This document shows positions 32,129 through 43,439 of a stretch of 64,000 bases of DNA, piece after piece (positions within the stretch are counted from its first letter, which is position 1; every line of letters begins with the position of its first letter). A program made the translations under genes and the position numbers. Origin of the DNA: Hemerocallis citrina (Eukaryota > Streptophyta > Magnoliopsida > Asparagales > Asphodelaceae); NCBI GenBank assembly GCA_017893485.1, contig CM030367.1:139960774-140024773 (forward strand). The letters run 5' to 3'. Below the pieces are notes generated by a model. It searched no databases. It saw nothing but the letters and a program-made list of their open reading frames with translations, and had not been told where the DNA came from.

Positions 32129-34970
32129 ATGGACAGTTTTGAAGGAAGTTCTGTTGCCGGAGAAAANNNNNNNNNNNNNNNNNNNNNNNNNNNNNNNNNN
32201 NNNNNNNNNNNNNNNNNNNNNNNNNNNNNNNNNNNNNNNNNNNNNNNNNNNNNNNNNNNNNNNNNNNNNNNNNNNNNNNNNNNNNNNNNNNNNNNNNNNN
32301 NNNNNNNNNNNNNNNNNNNNNNNNNNNNNNNNNNNNNNNNNNNNNNNNNNNNNNNNNNNNNNNNNNNNNNNNNNNNNNNNNNNNNNNNNNNNNNNNNNNN
32401 NNNNNNNNNNNNNNNNNNNNNNNNNNNNNNNNNNNNNNNNNNNNNNNNNNNNNNNNNNNNNNNNNNNNNNNNNNNNNNNNNNNNNNNNNNNNNNNNNNNN
32501 NNNNNNNNNNNNNNNNNNNNNNNNNNNNNNNNNNNNNNNNNNNNNNNNNNNNNNNNNNNNNNNNNNNNNNNNNNNNNNNNNNNNNNNNNNNNNNNNNNNN
32601 NNNNNNNNNNNNNNNNNNNNNNNNNNNNNNNNNNNNNNNNNNNNNNNNNNNNNNNNNNNNNNNNNNATTTGTTCGTGCACAACAAATTGGCGAGTTTTTT
32701 CCTCATGTTGACGAGCACCTAAAACCGAAGATTGGTATGACATTTCCCACTCTAGAGGAATCAAAAAAAAATTGTTCATCGTATTGCAAATATGCGAGAT
32801 TCTCTATGCGTAAGGGTAGAAATAAATACAAGAAAAATGATGTAGTGGATAAATCATATGTTTGTAATAAAGCCGGGGAGTCACCGAATAATCAGAATGA
32901 AGCTAGACGAGGAACAACTTCTAAAACGGGTTGCAAAGCTTTCGTTCGTGTCAAACTAAACCTACAAAGTAATTCACAAAGTAATTTGTGGAATCTTTAT
33001 TCATTTAATGAAGCACACAATTACGAAATTACTTCACCCGGTAGACGTCACTTGCTACCTCGAAACCGTGAATTGACAAATACAGATAAAAAAGTAATTG
33101 GTCAACTTATCGAAGCTAATGTCCTTGTATGCAAACAAATTCTATTCTTCGAAAGTGCAAGTGGAGGTAATGAGAAAATTGGTTTCACTGAAACCGATGT
33201 CAGAAATCTCAGGAGAGACGAGATGGAAGGTTTAAAGGACACGACGGGCAAATGCTACTTGAGTTCTTTGAATCCAAAAAGGAGACCGATCCTTTATTCT
33301 ATTTTAATTACCAATGTGATCCCGAAGGGCGATTGTCCCATTGTGTCTGGGTGGATGGTATCGCTAGAAAGAATTATGAAGTATTTGGGGATGTTCTCTG
33401 CTTTGATGCTACCTACAATACAAACCGACACGTGATGTTGTTCGTACCATTTGTTGGATTCAACCATCATTGGCAATCAATATTCCTAGGTCGTGGGTTC
33501 ATCCCAAATGAGAAGGCATCCTCATTTGATTGGTTCTTTGAAAAGTGACGAGGAGCAATGACTCACGATCCGATGAACATCGTGACAGATGAGGATCGTG
33601 GAATAACTTCTGCAGTTTCTAAAGTTTTCCCAACCACGTCACATAGATATTGCATTTAGTATATTTTGGATAAGTTACCGCATGAAGTGCGTATGCCGAA
33701 TAACATTGACGAGTTCAGGGATGCTTTGAAGACTATCATTTATATGGCGGAATATAAAACAGAATTTGAACAGAAGTGGAAAAAATTGATTTCCCAGTAC
33801 AAACTTGAGAATAACAAATGGCTGAAGAAAAAATTTGAGATCCACGAGAAATGGGCTCCCGTGTACGTAAGAGACTCATTTTGGGACGGCATGTTGAGTA
33901 CCCAACATAGCGAATCGCTACATTCATCCTTGAAGCACCATACTCCTAAGAAGTACTCATTACATGAATTTGCCGTCATCTTTGACCGAGTCTTAGTAAA
34001 ACAAAGTCACGATGAACTTAAAGAAACACATCGTAATCGCGAGGAGATGCCAAAATTGAAGACCGAATGGGCTTTGGAGTCACAAATGGCGGGAACATAC
34101 ACACTGAAGATTTTCTACAAATTCCAATAAGAAGTTGTAAAAGCTTATTACTTAATGTGAGTTTAATTGCGAGTATGGATACACCGGATAGTGCAGCTTA
34201 TTCTGTAACCGTTTGTGAAAATTCAGAACCGGGGAGGGTGATTTCTTATTGTAAAATCAGTCAAATTGCTAAATGCCCTTGTACCATGTATGACTTCGTA
34301 GGCATTCCCTGTAAACATCTATTGGCAGTTATTCGGTTCACAGATCACACCGCACTACCCGAGCATAATAGTTGCGATGGACCAGGGATCAACTGACAAG
34401 AAGCAGTACACCGGTTCCCAATAGTATGGGCGATAATTTTGCCTCTCGTTATTGTGAACTGACTATGAACTCAAGACATTTGGTCGATTTTGATTGTTCT
34501 TCAGAGCGATGGTACAAGTACATGCTCGACCACATGATGAAGAGAATCGAAGGCTTTGCTTACATTGAATCCGGAAATAGCACACCACACGAAGGTAGCG
34601 CACAACCGGAGAGTGGTGGACATGCACATGTACATGCACATGCACAAGTAGGGGACCCCGTGCAGTGCACCACAAAGGGGAGGCCTAAAGGGAAAAGGTT
34701 GAAGTCTATCAGAGAAGGCCAAAAAACGAAGAGGCCAAGACTTTGCAGGACATGTCTTCGTGTCGTATGTCACGATTCACAAAATTGCCCAAAAAATATA
34801 GCAAGGTAATATATCATAGACTAAGTATTTGTTAATTGGACTCAATGAATCTATACTTGTTGTAGTCGATACTAACCCATTATTCTCCCTTATTTAGTGG
34901 ATCGGTAGGGTATGAAGAAGCTCCAAACGTTGGAGAGAGTGATGATGATGAAGGTGAAGGTTCGTGCTAA
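32129..34970 (+). pseudogene. FAR1-type Mutator-like transposase (decayed)
   Basis: The ATG at 32129 opens an exon that enters the 500-N gap; the frame after it begins at 32668. Domains in order: FAR1-type DNA-binding domain (about 32730-33030: IGMTFPTLEESKKNC, then TGCKAF and FNEAHNYE); MULE transposase core with FDATYNTN (~33405), VTDEDRG (~33585) and HSESLHS (~33908), the likely D, D and E; SWIM zinc finger CPCTMYDFVGIPCKH (~34275-34325); and a KGRPKGKR basic stretch with a C-x2-C-x6-C-type tail. Breaks: frameshifts near 33250, 34160 and 34380; TGA at 33546 and TAG near 33658 where the family has Trp; TAA near 34129. A last intron (34807-34897) and exon (34898-34970) remain clean. It would bind element ends and catalyse excision; now dead. 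Confidence 0.9.
32167..32666. other. Assembly gap, 500 N
   Basis: Exactly 500 undetermined bases fall within the transposase coding region, a default scaffolding size rather than a measured one. Apparent open frames across the N run are meaningless. Confidence 1.
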
Positions 34971-35455
34971 GTGGTTTTTCGTGTTATGTATGTCATATCA
35001 AACTTTCAAGATAAACACCGAATAATTGCTTACTTTTGTCTTTCGATGTGAAAATAATTATTAATTTCGACTTGATTATTAACCCCTCCCCTTTTTTTTG
35101 GTGTAGGTTCGGAATGAAACAAAATCGTGCCCATGGAAAGTTTCGCCTGCATTGAAAACTTCCTTACTTTTGATTGTATATATGTGGTTAATTGAATGTT
35201 TCTTTTTGGTACAATTTTTGTATTTGATCAGAGTGTAATCTCTGTATGTATATTTGATCAGAGTGTAATTGGGTAGCGAATGTATATTTATGCTGAAATT
35301 TGTAAATTTTGAAGATGTGTGCAATTTTGGCAACCCGAACTATTAGTGATTTTTTTTTGTAATTGTTTTTTTTGGGATGCTGATGTGTATAGATTTATTA
35401 TTTGTGTTGAAGGTTGTGAGTGAATTTTACGTGTTTGTGCAAACTTACATTTTGA
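34971..35455. other. Transposase 3' region
   Basis: AT-rich sequence after the stop codon, with no frame or repeat of note. A short direct repeat TTTGATCAGAGTGTAAT occurs at about 35224 and 35252. Confidence 0.4.
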
Positions 35456-35806
35456 AAATAGAGCCTACACAGACGAAAGTTCTATAAAAAACTCTCTACT
35501 TAACCCGTCATCACCAATAACGGGTTAAGTAGAGAGATATTGGCAGGACTCCATACTCTACAGACCAAGTATTGATAAAGTACTGTCAATTTCTCTCTAC
35601 TTAACCCGTTATTGGGAATAACGGGTTAAGTAGATAGATATTGGCAGTACTTTATCAATATTTGGTCTGTAGGGAACGAAGTCCTACCACTATCTCTCTA
35701 CTTAACCCGTTATTGGTGATGACGGGTTAAGGTCATCTAACCCGTCATCGTCAATAACGGGTTAAGTAGAGAGTTTTGTACAGAAATTTTGTCTGATAGG
35801 CTCTAT
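35456..35806. repeat. 350-bp foldback with nested TTAACCCG hairpins (array 1)
   Basis: The ends ATAGAGCCTA and TAGGCTCTAT begin ~45-bp inverted arms. Inside are further perfect stems, for example 17 bp CTCTCTACTTAACCCGT at 35492 paired to 35536, and another at 35593-35637. A CAGACCAAGTATTGATAAAG block and its inverse also pair. It looks like a MITE-sized foldback built from the hairpin unit. Confidence 0.88.
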
Positions 35807-36137
35807 GTGCTTTTGTTGATACATATACAACTTCACAAAATTTGTTCATTCACAACAACTTCTACAGATGATAATTTGTTCATTCAGCAATTCACATCAA
35901 TCTTGAGATACTTATAGTTTTGCAGTGTCTTCGCCTTTGTGGTACAACTCTTCAAATTTTCAAAATATAGTTCGGAGAATATAGGGATACAGGTTATATC
36001 TTATAACAGCTTTGTACATCAAACATTACAAACTGGCAAATACATGTAAATTGAACATACATAGAATGCATACATAACTCGAGCAAATTGATATTACAAA
36101 GTCATTCTTTGACACTTTCACCCAAATTTGCAATTAA
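35807..36137. other. Unassigned AT-rich spacer
   Basis: No frame, repeat or domain is seen. Confidence 0.4.
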
Positions 36138-36650
36138 TTTAGTATACAAGTACATGCTGGGTTTCTTCTCAAAGAGGTAGGAAAGACTGTTGACTCTGCC
36201 TTTTTTTGAATGCATAAGTAGCAGTTATCCCCCTACATACAATTTAGTTCACTACAATTACACAGAAGCAGCAATTCTCCAGTTCGTGGGATAGAGTAAT
36301 AGTGGGTGTAACTGTATATTCAAAGTACTTGACAACTTCTTGATACGCACTTCTCATATTCGTACTATTTGTTGCACGATTGTGAGGTGTGCATGCCAAG
36401 AAGTTGAAAAGTACCATGAATATATTGTAACACCCACCACTACTCCTTCCTACGAAACCAGAGAATTGTTGCACTCTGTGTAACAATAGGGAATGAATGT
36501 GTATGAAGGGAGGAGAATTGCTACTTATGCATACATTCAAAAAGCCCCAAAAAAGTAGACTAAGGGGAGTGAAGAAAAAAAAGGGCAGAGCCAGGAGTCC
36601 TCCCTACCCCTTGAGAGAAATCCAGCATGCACTTGTACACTAAAGTAGAC
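36138..36650. repeat. ~510-bp imperfect foldback
   Basis: The left half (GTACATGCTGGGTTTCTTCTC..., TGCATAAGTAGCA, TTACACAGAAG) pairs with the right half (TGTAACAATAGG, TGCTACTTATGCAT, CCAGCATGCACTTGTAC) with interruptions, including a ~38-base insert in the right arm. The whole region can fold into one long hairpin. No coding capacity is seen. Confidence 0.75.
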
Positions 36651-37152
36651 ATGCATATGTCTCTCTACTCCTGCATCTTCAGCTTCTTTCTGAAACAATG
36701 TTATGAAGAACTCAGTTGAAGGAGACTCTCTTTGAACTCAGTTTTTTTTAGAACTCAAACTTCTTCCCCCTTCAAGAAGAAAAGATTAAAATGGAGACAA
36801 GAAGAAAAGATTGGCTCCTCCTACATTTTTTTAACAATGTTATTTGTAGTGTCTCCTCCTTTTTTTTCTTTATTCTCTTCATTGAACTCAAGAGGCATGA
36901 ACTCAAGAGGCATAGTTATAGGGAAATGAAGAAGGAAGCAACAAGGACAGCAAGCATGCAGCAAACTCTACAACAAACAAGAAGGCAAGAAAACAAGAAG
37001 AAAATGAAGACTAGAAGAAAATGTTGATACACTTCTCAATACATTGATATACTTCTCAAAACTTTGATACACTTCTCAAAATGCAGCAACAAGGACAACA
37101 AGTATGAACAGCAATATGATACACCTCTCAAAATGCAGCAACAACGACAATA
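36651..37152. other. Purine-rich spacer with short direct repeats
   Basis: The segment is AAGAAGAAA-rich. TGATACACTTCTCAA and close variants recur four times at 37025-37130, and AATGCAGCAACAA recurs twice. The short frames are low complexity. Confidence 0.5.
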
Positions 37153-37552
37153 ATGTACAGACCAAGTATTCATAAACTTCTGCATATATTTGTCTACTTA
37201 ACCCGTTGTGGGTGATGACGGGTTGAGTGTACTTAACCCGTCATCACCAACAACGGGTAAAGTAGACAAAGATATGCAGTACTTCCAAAACTTGGTCTGT
37301 ACATGATGAAGCACTGCCAATATATGTCTACTTAACCCATTATTATGGATGACAGGTTAAGTGTACATAACCCGTCATCACCAACAACGGATTAAGTAGA
37401 CATATATTGTCAGTACTTTATGCAAACTTGGTCTGTAGATGATGAAGCACTGCCAATATATGTTAACTTAACCCGTTATTGGCGGTGACGGGTTAAGTGT
37501 ACTTAGCCTGTCATTCTTAATAACGGGTTAAGTAGACATATATTGGCAGTAT
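37153..37552. repeat. TTAACCCG hairpin array 2
   Basis: Three palindromic units of ~130-155 bp run in tandem, each flanked by CAGACCAAGT / ACTTGGTCTGT and holding two hairpins of the form ACTTAACCCGT...ACGGGTTAAGT. Confidence 0.9.
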
Positions 37553-38600
37553 TAATAATTTTAAATTGTTTGAAAAAAAAAATGTAAAAATGTTTGTTCA
37601 TAACTTCTTAATATATAATGTAGTTCAATAAATGAAAACAATTTATTATAAATTATTCAAACATTACTTTAACCCTACTAAAACCCTCTAACCTGTTCAT
37701 AAAATTTTATATAATCACCTATCCACATAAGTTCGTTACACGATTTGAACTTTTAAAGTAAACAAATAAATTTTTATAACATTTACGTACATTCAACGAA
37801 TTCAGTTTAAAACTTACAGTGTCAACGGGTTACGGCTAGGGTTATAGGGTTATTGTAGGGTTACGGTAGGGTTAGAGTAGTCCTTAGGGTAAAAATAGGG
37901 TTACGGGCTGTTGTAAAATCCAACTTATCAAAACTTTGAGTGTTGAAAATGATGAAATATAAAAAAAAACTAAAATTAGAGGAACTTGGTTCACAACAAA
38001 TACATATAACCCAAATAAATAAATAAAGGTGTACTTAACCCGTTGAACCAATGATGGGTTAAGTAGAGATATTATGAAAATAGGGTTAGAGTAATTTTAA
38101 ACATTATGAAAATAAATAATATAGTCCGTCATTTGAAAAAGTTTATTACATATGAATCTAACCCTACGAACTACTCTCACCCAAGCTGTAACCCTACCGT
38201 AAGGTTAGAGTCTTGTTTAGACTTAGGGTTCGGACAAGGACAAGGTTGTAGGTTTAGAAAAGGTTAGAGATAAAGTTAGAGGAGGTTAGAGTATGTTAGA
38301 GATAAGGTTAGAGTAGGTTAGAGTAGTTCGTAGGGTTAGAGTAGGATTACAGTAGGTTTGGATAGTTAAAGTAGGGTTACAATAGGGTTAGAGTAATTTT
38401 AAACATTATGAAATTAAATAACATAGTTGAAAATATGAAAAATTTTATTAAAAATTGGAAATAATCTTACAAACTAATCTCTAACCCTAATGTAGAAAGA
38501 TCTATTCTAACCCTAGCCGTAACCCAACTGTAACCCTAGGGTGCTGCCAAGCCGTAACCCTATTTTTGTAAAAGCAAGTTAACGACTTGTACTACATGTT
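37553..38600. repeat. Degenerate telomere-like TAGGGTTA region
   Basis: Many TAGGGTTA/TAACCCTA words occur (dense at 37840-37920, 38160-38400 and 38490-38580), scattered and mutated in both orientations. One TTAACCCG hairpin lies at 38031-38062. No true (TTTAGGG)n run is present. Confidence 0.65.
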
Positions 38601-39575
38601 AGGGTTATGGCCATGTTATACATGTAGTTCAACATGTTGTATAGTGAAATCTAATAATAGGTCGATTACGGACTTGTTCTACATGTGGGGATCTACATGT
38701 AGTGCCCATTAAATGAACACTCCATTCCTCGACATAGACTTACCAAAATCTATCTTAGTAAAGGGGGAACTATGGAGAGAAAAAGAGCAAGGACGAAGTT
38801 ATGGCCATGTTGTACATGTGGTTCCACATGTTGTATAGTGAAATCTAATAATAGGCCGATTACGGACTTGTTCTACATGTGGGGATCTACATGTAGTGCC
38901 CACTAAATGAACACTCCATTTCTCGACATAGACTTACCAAAATCTATCTGAGTAAAGGGGGAACTATGGAGAGAAAAAGAGCAAGAACGAAGTAATGGCC
39001 ATGTTGTACATGTGGTTCCACATGTTGTATAGTGAAATCTAATAATAGGCCGATTACGGACTTGTTCTACATGTAGGGATCTACATGTAGTGCCCACTAA
39101 ATGAACACTCCATTCCTCGACATAGACTTACCAAAATCTATCTGAGTAAAGAGGGAACTATGGAGAGAAAAAGAGCAAGGACAAAGTTATGGCCATGTTG
39201 TACATGTGGTTCCACATGTTGTATAGTGAAATCTAATAATAGGCCGATTACGGACTTGTTCTACATGTAGGAATCTATATGTAGTGCCCACTAAATGAAC
39301 ACTCCATTCTTCGACATAAACTTACCAAAATCTATCTGAGTAAAGGGGGAATTATGGAGAGAAAAAGAGCAAGGACGAAGTTATGGCCATGTTGTACATG
39401 TGGTTTCAAATGTTGTATATTGAAATCTAATAATAGGCCGATTATGGACTTGTTCTACATGTGGGGATCTACATGTAGTGCCCACTAAATGAACACTCCA
39501 TTCCTCGACATAGACTTACCAAAATCTATCTGAGGAAAGGGGTACTGTGGAGAGAAAAAGAGCAAGGACCGAGCA
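38601..39575. repeat. 194-bp tandem array, five units
   Basis: ATGGCCATGTT is found at 38607, 38801, 38995, 39189 and 39383, an exact 194-bp period with few differences. Each unit contains small palindromes (TACATGTGG..CCACATG and CTACATGT..ACATGTAG). Confidence 0.96.
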
Positions 39576-40095
39576 AGAAAAGTACGATTCTACTATTATA
39601 TTTTTCTCTACAAAGTGGGCACCACATGTACAACGCCACAATGTCAAACCCAATAATATGGGGATTTGAACAAAATTGTGAAAATCACATAAGATTATAG
39701 TCCCCACATATGGAACACCACATGTAGAACCCCACATGTAGAACCCAATAAGGGAATAAATTCAGTGCGTTTTAGAACGGAGATCTACAAATATTAACCT
39801 AATTAATCAAAAAAAACCCCACTTAGGGATAATATTAAGCTTTACCCTAACCCCAACACATAACCCTACACTAACCCTTAACCCTAGCTTACCCTAACCC
39901 TAGGCTAGTTATCAAAAAAATTAACTTTTTGACCACATTTAGTGGTCATGATTTTATATTGGTTAATTACGTGGCAATAAATAGAAATTATTAAAAAATA
40001 TAAATAATTAAAAAGCATATGAATGTCACTTTGCAGAGTTCAGGAGACAATGTTCGCAAAGAGTGAAGAGAAAGTTGTAGAAAGCATAAAAATAC
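39576..40095. other. Spacer with ACATGTAG words and TAACCCTA cluster
   Basis: Fragments of the 194-bp unit (ACCACATGTA) continue to ~39745. At 39840-39905 there is a short cluster of TAACCCTA-like words. No gene is seen. Confidence 0.45.
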
Positions 40096-40670
40096 CTTTC
40101 TACTTAACCCGTTATTGAGGATAACGGGTTAAGTGATCTTAACCCATTATTCACAATAACGGGTTAAGTAGAGATATTTTGGCAGAACTTCATTTTCTAC
40201 AGACCAAGTATTCAAAATCTTCTGCCAATATATGTCTACTTAACCCGTTATTGAGGATAAACTAGTCGGATGAAGTAGATCATTTTTTCTTGTTGCAATA
40301 GAGGAAAAAGACCGCTTCCCAAATGGGTTAAGTGATCATAACCCGTTGCTCACAATAACGGGTTAAGCAGAGATATTTTGGCAGAACTTCATCATCTACA
40401 AACCAAGTATTCAAAATACTACCAATATATTTCTACTTAACCCGTTATTGTTGATGACGGGTTAGGTGTAAGTAACCCGTCATCACCAATGACGGGTTAA
40501 GTTGAGATATTTTGGCAGAACTGTATGAATACTAGGTCTGTAGATGATGAACTTCAACCAATATATGTCTACTTAACCCATTGTTGGTGATGACGGGTTA
40601 AGTACACTTAATCCGTCATAAACAATAACGGGTTAAGTACACATATATTGGCAGAACTTCAGTACAGGTG
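40096..40670. repeat. TTAACCCG hairpin array 3
   Basis: About four palindromic units carry two hairpins each, sharing GGCAGAACTTCA and CAGACCAAGTATTCA flanks. One unit is interrupted at ~40258-40325. Together with arrays 1 and 2 I count about forty half-sites by eye, including one-mismatch forms. Confidence 0.9.
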
Positions 40671-41102
40671 TCTGGATGAAAATACAACTTCACAACAACA
40701 ATTCATAACACAAGAATTGAGAAACTCAATTCACAACAATACAACAACATATATATATATCATATCACAACAACTCAGAAACGCATATCACAACAATATA
40801 TATGATACGACAAATAATATGACATTCGTTATCAAATACTCATCTCAACAATTTGTTCAACTACATTTCTGTAATGTTTTCAACTACCTATTACAAGACA
40901 TTCAGTACAAAAATATTCATCTCAACAATAAAGTCGTGTACATGGATCGATTCAGCTATCTTCATGGTTGACTTCCGTGGATGCCCGGTATTTATCTACA
41001 ACATTTATAAACATAGAAACAAACAGTAGTTCTTAGTTATTTGAACGGAATAAAATCATAAACCAAACAGTAAAATACCACTAACCAACCTATTGTTAGA
41101 TA
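40671..41102. other. 3' region of the PMD gene
   Basis: CAA/CAACAATA-rich sequence on the downstream side of the minus-strand gene. No domain is seen. Confidence 0.4.
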
Positions 41103-43349
41103 CTACCTTTTACGACCACGCAGTTTGCGACCACTTGGTGTAAATTGATCAGGTGGGTTCCTCTTTCGTTGAGGATTTCGTCGTCTACCTTCCGTCTCGG
41201 GAGATTGAGGGTCATCTTCCCACTACTCCTCCTCATCTTCTTCAGGTGGTTGGTGTTGTTGAACCTGTTGTGGCTCGGTGATGCGAATTCCTGACCTTGT
41301 CGTGCTTTTTCGCCGAGAAAGTACCACGTTGGATTTTAAATATGTATCAAGTTGTGGACTTCACCAACCTCTTCAAGACTACGACGACATGGCTTTAGAA
41401 TCTCCCGCATGATTTCCTTAACGTTCTCAGGTACCTTACTCTTCAAGACGCAAGTAGCTACCCGAACGGTTTCCCATGTGTTTTCAAAAATCATAAGGTT
41501 GAAAATTTCGATTTAAACAACATGTACAATAGTTTATCATTCTATCCTTATATCTTAACAATACATGCATACTAAATGTATGAAATTGCGTAAAAAACTA
41601 CTAACCAAGTTCCGATACGTCGACGCCTTTGGTTGATACATCGGCTGGGAAGAGGAATATGCCGGGGCTGGTTCTTCCTCGGCTGGGGAATCGGAATCTG
41701 CACACCGGCTGGTACAGCAGCTTGTGGAGAAACATACAACCGTGTAATGCGCCTGTACTACGTCATGTATACATGTTGGAATGAGCCATCGAACGGTATA
41801 GCGAAGTACATCATATTCGGTGTCATCTGATACCGCATGGTGTTCCAGTTTGCCACATGAACTGGGTAAAAATCAGCCCATTCAAAGTTGGGCACTCGAC
41901 CGGTTCCTCTCACCTCGTGCAATTTTTTATCATAACACCGAACTTCGGGAATCTTTTACTGATATCCGAATTGCCGCATCACTCTATCCGGGTAGTGGAA
42001 CTCAATAACAGAAAAATTGATAAGTGATGCAGCCGTCAACCAAAGGGCACCGGCCAAACAAACCGGTGGAACCCTTTCCAACCTTGCGGGCGAGTACGGT
42101 TCCCAATTGACGAACTCGTCCCACAAGTTATCTAACTCATCTCTATAATAGATCAGTGATTGCCGTGGGTTATCGACCCACATGCGCCGCCCCGCCCAAT
42201 ATATCCCTAAAGGAGGTAACAACTCTACAGCTGGTGGGTCGGCCAACCAATCCGGCGTTGGTTCAATAATACAAAGACGTTCGATGTGGATGCGTTTCTA
42301 ACTCCAGATTTGCAAAAGAACCATCGAGCCACCCATTTGTATGGCTCCTAATGCACATGAGCACATATTCCTATATAGAGATGCCAATGTGCTACTGCCC
42401 CAACTGAAATGGCCGGTAAAACCAAAATTTTCCAACAAGCGTAAATACATCAGCGACACGCTCGCACCAGATGAGTTAGGGAAGATCACTCCCCCAATCA
42501 TGCTCAAAATGTATGCACGAGCATAGTAACGTATGGATTCATCGTCCGAATTCTCCGTCAAATATCCGTCGAATTGATATTTCAACCAACTAAGTAGAAG
42601 TGATTTCCCATTGAAGATTTCAGTCCAGAATTCAACTTTCGCCTTATCTTTTTCATCGTCTAAGGCTTGATCTAATAGATCGGCATCATAATCATCAGGT
42701 GTATCTCTGAGGATTTCTCTTTCAACGTCCTCTTTTTTTGGATCAATGACACCTCAACATCGATACCGAGCAGATCACGAACAACTTCTACTCGGTCAAA
42801 ATCCATGTTCCCCGTCACGACGACCTCATCTATTGGTAATCCAATAATGATTGTTACATCTTGGAGAGTGACAGTCATTTCACCCACCGGTAGGTGAAAT
42901 GTGTGGGTCTCCGGCCTCCATCGTTCGACCAGAGCTGTAAGTAGAGGTCGGTCAAGCTTCACATTCCCCATAAAGCGAGCTCTGTAGAAACCGGCTTCAA
43001 CTAAGAACGGAGTGTGATACGGGGATCAAAGGCAAGAAGTTCGTGCTTCCGAAAGTTGCACTTCTTTGCGGACCCAGTCCACACGGATTCCGATCAGTGT
43101 CTGGATTGCAACGAAAGTAAGCTGGAGTCCAATGGTCCAGGAGGAGCAATGGATACCGAAGACGAGGGACCGGCCATGCCAGGTGTAGACCCACCAACCT
43201 ACACGAACAAAGAAAAATATTGTTATTAATGAGACAATGAAACTCATTCGTATTTAAAACCGATAATAATAATCAATCTTACCTCCATCATTGGAGCACC
43301 ACTAGCGCTACCAGAAGGGCTTCTCGGTCACCTTGTTCTAACCATTTAT
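41103..43349 (-). pseudogene. Plant mobile domain (PMD, MAIN-like) gene carried by the transposon (decayed)
   Basis: Read on the minus strand. Exon 1 (43349-43283) starts MVRTR and ends before GTAAG; its acceptor TTTCACAG abuts at 43350. Exon 2 starts at 43198 after GTGTAG. The PMD signature follows: LLTALVERWRPETHTFHLPV with IIIGLPID (42971-42800), YARAYIL with LMYLRLLENFGFTGHFSWGS (about 42520-42380), and LWLTAASLINFSVIEFHYPD with RVMRQFG (about 42050-41960). The tail is Pro/Gln-rich, then acidic and Arg-rich, to a stop at 41103. Breaks include TGA for Arg in exon 1, TGA and a frameshift before 42971, a frameshift near 42700, TAG for Trp near 42296, TAA near 41956, and TAG near 41760 and 41240. 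PMD proteins of the MAIN/MAIL1 group act in the nucleus in gene expression and silencing. PMD genes are known from transposons; the role here is unknown. Confidence 0.88.
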
Positions 43350-43439
43350 CTGTGAAAGAAAAATTTAAGCTTAGTTGATACGGGTTACATCCATTTATCT
43401 ATCAGCAATAAACAAAGCAAAAATGTATCAAAAATGCAC
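43350..43439 (-). other. Intron end upstream of the PMD gene
   Basis: On the minus strand this is a T-rich stretch ending in TTTCTTTCACAG, a strong splice acceptor directly before the PMD exon 1. By symmetry with the transposase side, the 342-bp repeats behind it would lie in a leader intron. The matching donor would be in the gap. Confidence 0.5.

Noticed and set aside
32113..32779. Long open frames across the N run
   Set aside because: The N bases are unknown, so the frames carry no information.
32129..34970. Domesticated host FAR1/FHY3 gene
   Set aside because: Stops, frameshifts and the mirrored subterminal arrays point to a decayed transposon gene rather than a conserved host factor.
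36244..36540. 98-residue minus-strand frame
   Set aside because: It lies within the long foldback and has no recognisable domain.
37830..38560. True interstitial telomere
   Set aside because: Only scattered, mutated words occur, with no (TTTAGGG)n run.
37153..40670. CRISPR-like array
   Set aside because: Units are palindromic tandem repeats without unique spacers, in a plant nuclear context.
41103..43349. Intact host MAIN/PP7-like gene
   Set aside because: Several in-frame stops and frameshifts, and its location between the transposase and an inverted terminal array.
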